A model generated the notes under the pieces. That model was not told the origin of the DNA. It did not search any database and saw nothing but the letters and a program-made list of their open reading frames with translations. DNA of 64,000 nt. Source: CAVQCJ01 sp963711005. Its GTDB lineage: Bacteria; Actinomycetota; Actinomycetes; Prado026. Every line of letters begins with the position of its first letter. Within the stretch, counting starts at the first letter, position 1. A program made the translations under genes and the position numbers. The DNA lies in the NCBI GenBank assembly GCA_963711005.1, contig CAVQCJ010000002.1, positions 124,001 to 188,000 on the forward strand, given 5' to 3'. Below, one piece after another: positions 15,194 to 25,015 of this stretch.

Positions 15194-17028
15194 GAGCGGG
15201 CGGCGTACATGGACTCGATGAGGACGGAGAACTTCGCCTCGACGACGGCCCGCTTGACCTTGAGCGACGGCGTGAGCTCGCCCTCCTCGATCGACAGGTC
15301 GCGGTCGAGGACCCGGAACTGCTTGATGGACTCCCACCGGTTGAGCCGGCCGTTGAGCTCGTCCAGGCAGTGCTGCACGTACGCCAGGGTCTGCGGGTCC
15401 GCGGTCAGCGCGGCGAAGTCGCCCTCGAGGCCCTTGGCGTGCCCCCACTGCGTGAGCCCGTCCACGTCGAGCGTGATCAGCGCGGCCGCGAAGTTGCGCG
15501 CGGTCACGATCATCTGGCTGGCGATCGGGCAGATCGCCTTGAACTCGGACTCGATGTGCTGCGGGGCGATGTACTTCCCGCCCGAAGTCTTCAGCAGGTC
15601 CTTCTTGCGGTCGGTGATGCGGACCCGGCCCTGCGCGTCGAGCTCGCCGACGTCGCCGGTGGCGAACCATCCGTCGCCCGGCAGGACCTCCGCGGTCTGC
15701 TCCGGCAGGTTGTGGTAGCCGCGCATCACACCGCCACCGCGGACCATGATCTCGCCGTCGTCCGCGATGCGGATCTCGGTGCCGGGGAACGGCTGCCCCA
15801 CCGTGCCGAACCCGACCTTGCCCGGCAGGTTGATCGTGGTCGCCGCGCTGGTCTCGGTGAGGCCGTAGCCCTCGAGCAGCACGAGCCCGGCCGCGTCGAA
15901 CCACCGCGCGACATCGGGCGACAGCGCGGCGCTGCCGGAGGCGAACAACCGGATGCGGCCGCCCATCCGCTCCTTGATCTTGCTGAACACCAGCCGGTCG
16001 GCGACGGCGTACTGCGCCTTGAGCAGCGCCCCGGGTTCGCGCCCCTCGGCGCGCGCCGCGGCCACCTTGCCGCCGACGCTGAACGCCCACTGGAAGATCT
16101 TGAGCTTGACGCCGCCCTCCTCCTCGGCGAGCTGGACGACCCGGCCGTAGACCTTCTCGAAGATGCGCGGCACACCGGCCATGAACGTGGGCCGGATCGT
16201 GCCGAGGTTCTCGACGATCTTGTCGACCCGGCCGTCGACGGCCGAGGCGAAGCCGACCTGGCACTGCACCGCGAGCAGCACCTTGCCGAACGAGTGCGCG
16301 AGCGGCAGCCACAGGTACTGCACGTCGTCGAGGCGCAGGATGTCGACGGCGTCGACGGCCGCGCCCTCGTAGCACCAGTTGGCGTGCGTGAGCTGGACGC
16401 CCTTGGGCCGCCCGGTGGTGCCGGAGGTGTAGATGAGCGTGGCCAGGTGGTCGGGGCTGGACGCCGCCACCGCGTCCTCGACGGCGGACGGCTTCTCGGC
16501 GAGGTACTGGCGGCCGAGGTCCTCGAGCGCGCCCAGCGTCATCACCCAGTCGCCGTCCGCCTCGGTCAGCGGTCCGTCGACGACGATGACCTTCTCGACG
16601 TCCTTGATCTGGTCGCGGCGCTCGCGCAGCTTCGCGACCTGGGTCTCGTCCTCGGCGACGACGAACCGCGAGCCGGAGTCGGCGACGATGAACGCCACGT
16701 CGTCGCCGAGCGTCGTCGGGTACACCGTCGTCACCGCGCCGCCGGCGCACATCACCGCGAAGTCGGCCAGGATCCACTCGACCCGGGTCGAGCACGCGAT
16801 CGCGACCCGCTCCTCGGTGGCCAGGCCGAGCGCGAGCAGCCCCGCGGCCAGGCGAGCCACGCGCTCGCCGGTCTCGCCCCAGCTCAGCTCGGCCCACCCG
16901 GAGCCGGACGGGTAGCGGAACGCCTCGGCGTTCGGGGTCGCGGCGACGCGGTCCAGCAGCAGACGCCCGAACGAGGGCGCGGCCGGCTTCAGGCCGGTCG
17001 ACGTAGTGCCCGACGAGCTGACGGTCAT
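15190..17028 (-). CDS. Long-chain fatty acid-CoA ligase (AMP-forming)
   Basis: 612 residues, a FadD15-like ANL-superfamily enzyme that activates fatty acids to acyl-CoA via acyl-AMP. Motif P-loop YTSGTTGRPKGV (about residues 200-211), LEGYGLTETSAATTIN, the linker DGWFATGDVGELDAQGRVRITDRKKDLLKTSGGKYIAP, and the C-terminal lysine region LTPSLKVKRAVV are all intact. ATG 17028 has AGGAG 7 nt upstream. The gene is the likely first cistron of a two-gene unit with the MBL hydrolase. Confidence 0.93.
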   Translation of the reverse strand: MTVSSSGTTSTGLKPAAPSFGRLLLDRVAATPNAEAFRYPSGSGWAELSWGETGERVARLAAGLLALGLATEERVAIACSTRVEWILADFAVMCAGGAVTTVYPTTLGDDVAFIVADSGSRFVVAEDETQVAKLRERRDQIKDVEKVIVVDGPLTEADGDWVMTLGALEDLGRQYLAEKPSAVEDAVAASSPDHLATLIYTSGTTGRPKGVQLTHANWCYEGAAVDAVDILRLDDVQYLWLPLAHSFGKVLLAVQCQVGFASAVDGRVDKIVENLGTIRPTFMAGVPRIFEKVYGRVVQLAEEEGGVKLKIFQWAFSVGGKVAAARAEGREPGALLKAQYAVADRLVFSKIKERMGGRIRLFASGSAALSPDVARWFDAAGLVLLEGYGLTETSAATTINLPGKVGFGTVGQPFPGTEIRIADDGEIMVRGGGVMRGYHNLPEQTAEVLPGDGWFATGDVGELDAQGRVRITDRKKDLLKTSGGKYIAPQHIESEFKAICPIASQMIVTARNFAAALITLDVDGLTQWGHAKGLEGDFAALTADPQTLAYVQHCLDELNGRLNRWESIKQFRVLDRDLSIEEGELTPSLKVKRAVVEAKFSVLIESMYAARS

Positions 17029-17130
17029 GGTCGTCTCCTGGTCCGCATGCGGCCCGCCCGCAGTCGTGCCTCGCAGCCTAGGCAGCCCGACCGGGGAAAG
17101 CGATCTCAGGTGGCCGCCGGGTCGGGCGGG

Positions 17131-17792
17131 TCAGGCGGTACGGCGGAGCTGGTCGGCGATGGCGTCCACCAGCGGCGGGTGCAGGTCGTCCCCCTCGTCG
17201 AGCAGCCGCCGCAGCCGGGCCGGGTCGGCCAGCCGCACCCGGAACACCTCACCGACCGTCACGCCGTGCGCGGGCCGGTCGACCACCTCGACCGGGGCGC
17301 CGGCGGTGATGACGCCCTCGACGAGCACCCGCAGGTAGGTGCCCGGGGCGCCGTGCTCGGTGAACCGGCGCACCCAGTGCGGCTCCCCCATCCAGGCCTG
17401 GAAGGTCACGCAGGGCATCCGCGGCGCGGTGACCTGCAGGAGCACGGGGTCGGTGCCGTCCGCGCCGGCCACCTGCCACGTCTCGCCGACGACCGCCCCG
17501 GTCACGTCGAGGCCCTCGGTCGTGAGGTTCTCGCCGAAGGTGCCCGGCGCGAGGTCGCGGGACAGCAGCCCGGCCCACGCCGGAGGTCCTCGGCCGCGTA
17601 CGCGTACACCGCCTGGTCGCGCCCGCCGTGGTGCTTGCGGTCCAGGACCGTGTCGCCCACCGGACCCAGCGCCTGGATCGTCACCGGACCGCCGACCGCG
17701 CGCTTGTCGATGGCGGTACGACCCACGTCGCCGAGGGGGTCGGGGACGATCGCGTGCACCATGTTGACGGAGACGATCCGAGCCTGGGTCAT
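17131..17792 (-). pseudogene. MOSC domain protein, frameshifted
   Basis: The N-terminal third (MTQARIVSVNMVHAIV to AVYAYAAEDL) and the C-terminal two-thirds (AWAGLLSRDLAPGTFGENLTTEGLDV to the end) are in different frames. They join as a normal MOSC protein of about 220 residues if one base is restored near 17583. The C-terminal part keeps the conserved cysteine region APRMPCVTFQAWM. MOSC proteins bind molybdenum cofactor or transfer sulfur to metals. ATG 17792 has an AGAGGA ribosome-binding site. Either a real inactivating deletion or a sequence error; the intact flanking motifs favour a very recent event or an error. Confidence 0.8.
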
Positions 17793-17816
17793 GGGCCGAT
17801 CCTCTCGCACGGGCCG

Positions 17817-18498
17817 TTACTTGGCCCGCGTCGACACCAGGTGCCCGAAGACGATCATGCGGTGCGAGGAGTTCCAGCGCGGGTTGCACGTGGTCAGCGT
17901 GATCAGCGCCTGGGTCGGGGTGGCCTGCGGATGGCCGGGCACCGGCCCGATGACCCAGACGTCGGTGGGCAGCACGATCGTGCGGTTCGGGTCGTTGTCG
18001 ACGACGTACGTGTAGACCGCGGCCTCGGTCTCGACGAGTCACCAGGTCGCCGGGCCGCAGCAGGTTGAGGTTCGCGAACGGCTGCCCGTGGGTGGCCCGG
18101 TGGCCGGCCACCGCGAAGTTCCCGACCTGCCCGGGCAGCGCCGTCTGCCGGTAGTGCACGACGCCGTCGGCGAGCTCGTCGAGTGCGATGTCCTTTCCCT
18201 TGGGCTGGATGACCGGCGAGGACCACTTCTTCCCCAGCCGCGGGATCGTCATGATCGCGAACGGCTGGCCCGGTGTGACCGCGAGCGCGGACGGGTCGAC
18301 GCTGTGGTTCGGGTCGTTGTGCGGACGCTCCGTCGCCCACTGCTGGCGCAGGTCGCCGGTGAGGCCGGCGGCCGCCGCGTCCGAGCGGACGTTCGTCCAG
18401 GCGAGCAGGTACACGACGAACAGCAGCACGACGATGCCGAGCGTGATCAGCACCTCGCCGAGCAGGTGCGCACCCTGCCGTACCCGGACGGTCGTCAT
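17817..18498 (-). pseudogene. Class E-type sortase, frameshifted
   Basis: The first frame gives a cytoplasmic start, one transmembrane helix (GEVLITLGIVVLLFVVYLLAW) and the sortase beta-barrel with the catalytic histidine in FAVAGHRATHGQPF. One extra base near 18036-18043 shifts the frame. The second half then reads ETEAAVYTYVVDNDPN, with the catalytic cysteine in ITLTTCNPRW and the arginine in SSHRMIVFGH. Restored length is about 226 residues, right for SrtE. Sortases join LPxTG/LAxTG proteins to peptidoglycan. ATG 18498 starts 11 nt after the lepA stop. If genuinely broken, another sortase must anchor wall proteins. Confidence 0.84.
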
Positions 18499-18508
18499 GG
18501 GCTGCCGG

Positions 18509-20398
<1,890 letters not shown>

Positions 20399-20520
20399 GG
20401 CGGTCTGGACCTCGCGATCGGGGTGGCTGGGACGGGACGTACGTCGGGTTCGGCTTTCGTCGGTTCATGGTCCCATGCGGGCGGCCGACGGACGGACCAA
20501 CCGCTGCGTACGATCGGGTG

Positions 20521-21103
20521 GTGCTGCGCCGCGTGGGCAACCTGCTCGGCTGGTTGCGTCCCGGCGGCCCGGCCAACCGGGCGCACACGCCTGTAGGGAC
20601 GGTCCCGGGGCTCGCGCCGCCCGGGTTCCGGCGCGGCGCAGGCACACCGGCGGCACCCGCCCGACGACGGCGTCCCAGCGCCCGCGTCCCGAACCGGGAC
20701 AGCGACGCACGCGCACGACTACCCGGGCCGGGTCGAGGTCACCTACGAGCCCACGCCGGACGGTCACCCGGACCCGGGCGAGGTGGTGTGGACCTGGGTG
20801 CCGTACGAGGAGGACCCGTCGGTCGGCAAGGACCGGCCGGTGGTCGTGCTCGGGCGGGCCGTCGAGGCGCCGGGCCGGGAGCTGGCCGTCGTCATGCTGA
20901 CCAGCCACGAGCACGACGGCGACCCCCGCTGGCTGCACCTGGGCACCGGGGCGTGGGACGCCGAGGGACGGGCGAGCAGCGTCCGGGTGGACCGGGTGCT
21001 GGCCGTGGCCCCGGACGCCGTCCGCCGCGAGGGCGCGGCCCTGGACCGGGCCCGGTTCGAGCGCGTGGCAGCCGCCGTCGCGCAGGCGCGGCCCGCCGGC
21101 TGA
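20521..21103 (+). pseudogene. PemK/MazF-family toxin-like protein, probably frameshifted near its N-terminus
   Basis: The conserved part reads VEVTYEPTPDGHPDPGEVVWTWVPYEED, then GKDRPVVVLGR and a MazF-like core to the end (about 130 residues). In that frame no start codon precedes VEVTYEP, and an upstream TAG lies at 20594. In the frame one base away, GTG 20521 (MLRRVGNLLGWL) lies 6 nt after a TACGAT -10 box. A single extra base near 20690-20715 would join the two. MazF proteins cut RNA, but this chromosomal actinobacterial group has no adjacent antitoxin, and none is seen here. Alternative: translation from GTG 20783, which would lose conserved residues. Confidence 0.62.
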
Positions 21104-21213
21104 GCGCTTCCGGTTTGGGCGCTCCACCGGCCCGCTGGTACCTTGGGCAGCCGCGTGCGCCCGTTCACGCGCGTACGTGCGTGCCCCCCACTCCAGACCG
21201 AGGCTGATTCTTC

Positions 21214-21480
21214 GTGGCGAACATCAAGTCCCAGATCAAGCGGAACCGGACCAACGAGCAGGCCCGGCTGCGGAACAAGGCGACCAAGTCGTCGCTGAAG
21301 ACCGCGGTGAAGAAGTTCCGCACCGCCGCCGACGCCGGCGACACCGAGACGGCGACCGCCCTGCTCAAGGACGCCTCGCGCGAGCTCGACAAGGCCGCGA
21401 GCAAGGGCGTCATCCACAAGAACCAGGCGGCCAACCGCAAGTCCGCCCTCGCGAAGTCCCTCAACAGCAAGGCCTCCTGA
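21214..21480 (+). CDS. rpsT: 30S ribosomal protein S20
   Basis: 88 residues, nearly all helical and lysine/arginine rich. The N-terminus ANIKSQIKRNRTNEQARLRNKA and C-terminus VIHKNQAANRKSALAK are typical of bS20, which binds 16S rRNA early in 30S assembly. GTG 21214 is the start expected from family length. A -10-like TACCTT lies at about 21138, leaving a leader of roughly 65 nt. A strong hairpin follows the stop. Confidence 0.97.
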   Translation: MANIKSQIKRNRTNEQARLRNKATKSSLKTAVKKFRTAADAGDTETATALLKDASRELDKAASKGVIHKNQAANRKSALAKSLNSKAS

Positions 21481-21498
21481 GCCTCAACGTTCAACGCG

Positions 21499-21534
21499 GA
21501 AGGCGTCGCCCCGTCAGACGGGGCCGACGCCTTC
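21499..21534. terminator. Bidirectional hairpin terminator between rpsT and holA
   Basis: Outer stem GAAGGCGTCG (21499-21508) pairs with CGACGCCTTC (21525-21534). Inner stem CCCCGTC (21509-21515) pairs with GACGGGG (21517-21523), leaving a minimal loop and one bulged C. It ends both convergent genes; there is no long U tract. Confidence 0.8.
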
Positions 21535-22605
21535 TTCGTCGAGGACGGCTGTCGAGGTCAGGCGGCGCCGGCTCCCGCTCGGGCGGAGCCGATCTGGACG
21601 ACCACCTTCTCCAGCGGCGTACGCCGGGTCGCCCGCTCCGTACGCCCCCTTCACCGCCGCGTCCGCGTCGGCTACGGCGGTGATCGCCTCGGCGAGGGCG
21701 TCGGCGGTCCAGCCGCGGACCTGGCGGCGCACCACGTCGACCTTCCACGGCGGCATCCCCAGGTCACGGGCCAGGTCGGCGGGCCGGGCGCCCCGCGGCG
21801 CCGAGGCCACCCGCCCGATCGAGCGCAGCGCCTGCGCGAGCGCGCTCGTCACCAGGACCGGAGCGACCCCCGACCCGAGCGCGTGCCGCAGCTGCCCGAG
21901 CGCCTCGCTGGTACGGCCGTCGACGGCGAGGTCGGCGACCTGGAAGCTGGACACCTCGGCCCGGCCCTCGTAGTACGTGGCGACCACCTCCGGGGTGATC
22001 GCCCCCTCGGTGTCTGAGACCAGCTGGGCGGTGGCGGCTGCCAGCTCGCGCAGGTCGCTGCCGACTGCGTCGACGAGGGCCCGCCCCGCGTCGTCCTGCA
22101 ACCGCCGGCCGGCGGCCCGGGCCTCGGCCCGGACGAAGTCCACCCGCTCGCCGACCTTGCTGACCTTCGGGCACGGGATCTCGCGGGCGTGCGCGTCCTT
22201 GCAGGCCTCGAGGACGGCCTTGGCACGGTTCGACTGGCCCGAGTGAACGAGCACCAGGGCCACCTGCTCGGCCGGGAAGCGCACCAGCTTCGCCACCTCG
22301 GCCGCCTGCTCGGCCACGAGCTCGTGCGCCCGGTCGATCACCAGCAACGTGGTCTCGCCGAACAGGCTCGGGCTGGTCAGCTCGACCAGCGCGCCGGTCT
22401 CCAGGTCGCTCCCGGCGAGGCGGCGAAGCTCCACCTCGGGGTCGAGCTCCCGGGCCCGGGTGACCAACCGGGAGACCGCGCGCTCGGCGAGGAACTCCTC
22501 GGGACCGAGCACCAGCGTGACCCCCGCCGGCGCCGGACCGGCATCGGCCGCGGCGTCGTCCTGGGTGTCGTCGAACGGGTCCTCGTCAGCCACGGCGCCG
22601 AGCAT
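21514..22605 (-). CDS. holA: DNA polymerase III subunit delta, C-terminus probably altered by a frameshift
   Basis: 363 residues as read. The clamp-loader delta fold is clear: VTLVLGPEEFLAERAVSRLV, then TTLLVIDRAHEL, DLRELAAATAQLVSD and MPPWKVDVVRRQVRGW. The subunit opens the beta clamp. After GDPAYA the given frame becomes GEGGRPDRLRPSG, unlike the family; removing one base near 21614-21619 restores ALEKVVVQIGSARAGA with a stop at 21558-21560. So the true gene probably ends at 21558 and the last 35 residues shown are artefactual or a recent change. ATG 22605 is chosen; GTG 22593 is an alternative. Confidence 0.88.
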   Translation of the reverse strand: MLGAVADEDPFDDTQDDAAADAGPAPAGVTLVLGPEEFLAERAVSRLVTRARELDPEVELRRLAGSDLETGALVELTSPSLFGETTLLVIDRAHELVAEQAAEVAKLVRFPAEQVALVLVHSGQSNRAKAVLEACKDAHAREIPCPKVSKVGERVDFVRAEARAAGRRLQDDAGRALVDAVGSDLRELAAATAQLVSDTEGAITPEVVATYYEGRAEVSSFQVADLAVDGRTSEALGQLRHALGSGVAPVLVTSALAQALRSIGRVASAPRGARPADLARDLGMPPWKVDVVRRQVRGWTADALAEAITAVADADAAVKGAYGAGDPAYAAGEGGRPDRLRPSGSRRRLTSTAVLDEEGVGPV

Positions 22606-22721
22606 GTCACGGTGGCAGGACAACGGCCCGGCCCGGCCCGGGGGACCCGAAGGCTCGTCGGGGGGCGTGGGCCTACGGCGCGACACCGACGGAGGTTCCG
22701 CCTGCATGCTGCCTGCCGTGG

Positions 22722-24921
22722 TCAGTGGAGCAGCTCGGCCAGGCGAGCGGCGGCTCGCCGGGCCCCGTCATGCTCGACGTCCCGGTAGTCGACCTCGCGG
22801 CCGATCTCGGCCGCGATCGCATCGGCGATCACCTCTGGGGTGGCGGTCTCGAAGTCCATCCTGCGACCTGCGCGGTAGCGCTCGAGCCGGTGGGCGACGT
22901 GGTAGTTCTGCTCGAAATGATGCTGCAGCGGGAAGTACAGGAACGGGCGCTTGTTCGCCACGAGCTCCATGGCCGTGGTCAGACCACCCTGCACCACGGC
23001 AAGGTCGCAAGCCGCAAGGTGGCGGTAAAGGTGGTGGACGTAGGACCGCACCTCCAGGCCGTCTGCCGACGCGAGAGATGTGGGGTCGATCCGTGGGCCG
23101 GCGACGACGATCATGCGCAGAGCGGGTACCCGCTCCTTGGCGCCGGGGAACGCGGCGATCACGCGCCTGAGCAGCCGTTCTCCCACACCGGTGCCCCCGA
23201 CCGTCACGATGCACACCAGCTCGCCGTCGCGGTAGCCGAGCTCGTGTCGCAAGGCCGATCGATCGTTGAACTGTGACGGGTCGAAGCCGGTGACGTACCC
23301 GACGAAATCGAAGTGGTCGGCCGTCCAGTCACGGATCATCGGGAGATCGGGCCCGAACGCCCCAGGGACTATGTCGTCGGCATTCCCCACGAAGAGCGCC
23401 CCGTCGCGCACCCCAGGGTGACGGGCGATGTGCTCGACCATCTCGCCGTTGTAGTCGGCAGTCAGGGAGGCCTCGGCCGGCCCGCCGTCCGGCATCGGCA
23501 GCCAGCCGACGAAGTCAGTCAGCCAAGCGAAGGGGGCGCGCTTCTCGCCAGGGTTCTCGTGCAGGTAGAAGTCGATGTCCCAGCCCTCGTCTGCGATGCA
23601 CAGGTCGTACCGGGTCTCCTGCACCACGTCGTGGAACACCATGAAGTTCGCGACCAGGATCTCGTCCATGCGCCGGATCGCCTGGAAGCAGTGCAGGTCG
23701 TGTCCGGCCGACTCGGACTCGATGTGCCGTGCCTCGCTCGCGAGGTGCTTGCTGGCTGGGTGGATCCGTTCGTCCTCCAGAGCGAGGACGTCTGTCACCG
23801 GGCTCTGCGCGAGCCAGTCGATCTGGATGTCGGGCACGACGGCGCGGAGCTCTTGGGCGATGGCGACGTCGCGCCGGGCATGACCGAGTCCGATGGGGGA
23901 CGACACGTACAGGACCCGGGGACGCGGGTCCAGGCGGTGAACGCGATGCGCGGCCGGGCCTGGCGCGGCCGACGTCGGACGCTGGACCGCGCAGTCCTCG
24001 GCGAGCCGACGAATGGCCAGATTCACCGGGACCGGCTTCCGGGCATGGGGTGCGTGGGTGCCATCGGGGACAGTCAGGAGTCGGCCGCCCGTCACCGCTG
24101 CCAGCGCCTTTGCGTCCGCATGGGCGGTGACAGCGTCGTTCCGGGCGGAGATGACGAGGACGGGGCATCGCACGCGCCTGGCCAGCGCCAGCTGTGCCCT
24201 TCGGGTGCTCGGCGCGGCGCCGGCTGCGATGGCGCTGGGGATGAGAGCCTCGGCGTCGGTCTCGCTGCCCCCAACCGATCGCGTCCTCGATCTGCTTGGT
24301 CGAGTGAGGCACGTTCAGCATGCGGCGTACGAACCATTCGACGAAGTCGGGATAGTCGCTACGCCAGTACGCACCGTTGAACTTGCCCCACCACCGTGCC
24401 ACCACGGGCCGGCGGAACATCATGCCGCGCAGCCGCGGGTGGTCCATGATCCGCCAACGCAGTCCACCCACCGCAGAGGCGGGGAACCACGGCGCGATGA
24501 ACACTGCGCCGAGCACCCGTTCAGGGTGCTCGGCGGCGAGCAGCAGCGCTCGCTGCACTCCGCGCGAGAAACCGACGACCACGGCCTGCGCCGTACCCGT
24601 CGCGTCCATCACGGCCACCGCGTCCGCACAGAACTCCGACTCGGCGTAGAGCCGCGGATCGGTCGGGCGGTCCGACCTCCCGTTCCCGCGCGGGTCGAAC
24701 GTGAGGACACGAAGGTGGCGGGCGAGATAGGCGATCTGAGCCTTCCACGTCCGGGAGTGCAGCAGGGTCCAGGTCGGCAGCAGGAGAACCGTGGGGTCAC
24801 CGTCGCCGTAGCGCTCCCAGTGCACCTTGACGCCGTCGCGTTCGACGTACCCCTCGTCGTCCGGGTAGCACGCACGCGTCTGTTCTCTGGCGCCGACCCC
24901 TGCCGGCCCGGAGCAGGCCAC
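22722..24921 (-). pseudogene. Alpha/beta hydrolase-glycosyltransferase fusion, frameshifted in the middle
   Basis: Two reading frames make one protein of about 732 residues. The N-terminal half is an alpha/beta hydrolase: oxyanion region LLLPTWTLLHSRTW, nucleophile elbow GFSRG, then after the shift the acid (SARNDAVTAHAD) and catalytic histidine (VPDGTHAPHA). The C-terminal half is a GT-B glycosyltransferase of the MurG/UGT type: YVSSPIGLGHARRDVAIAQEL at its start and QGGLTTAMELVANKRPFLYFPLQHHFEQN as the donor-binding end. One extra base in a run of five (24268-24272) breaks the frame inside the hydrolase. GTG 24921 lies 7 nt after TACGAT. The enzyme could modify and release a glycosylated lipid or natural product; no substrate is evident. 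Confidence 0.78.
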
Positions 24922-25015
24922 GTGGCCGATCGTAGGACTTCGGAAGGGGGTTCCGGGAGGGGCTGTCGAGCGGTGGCATCCGACCGAGCCAGAGCCGGTC
25001 CCCGACTCGAGATCG

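Noticed and set aside
24922..25015. Terminator or RNA gene between comEC and the fusion gene
   Set aside because: No stable hairpin or conserved RNA pattern was seen; only a TACGAT promoter-like element.
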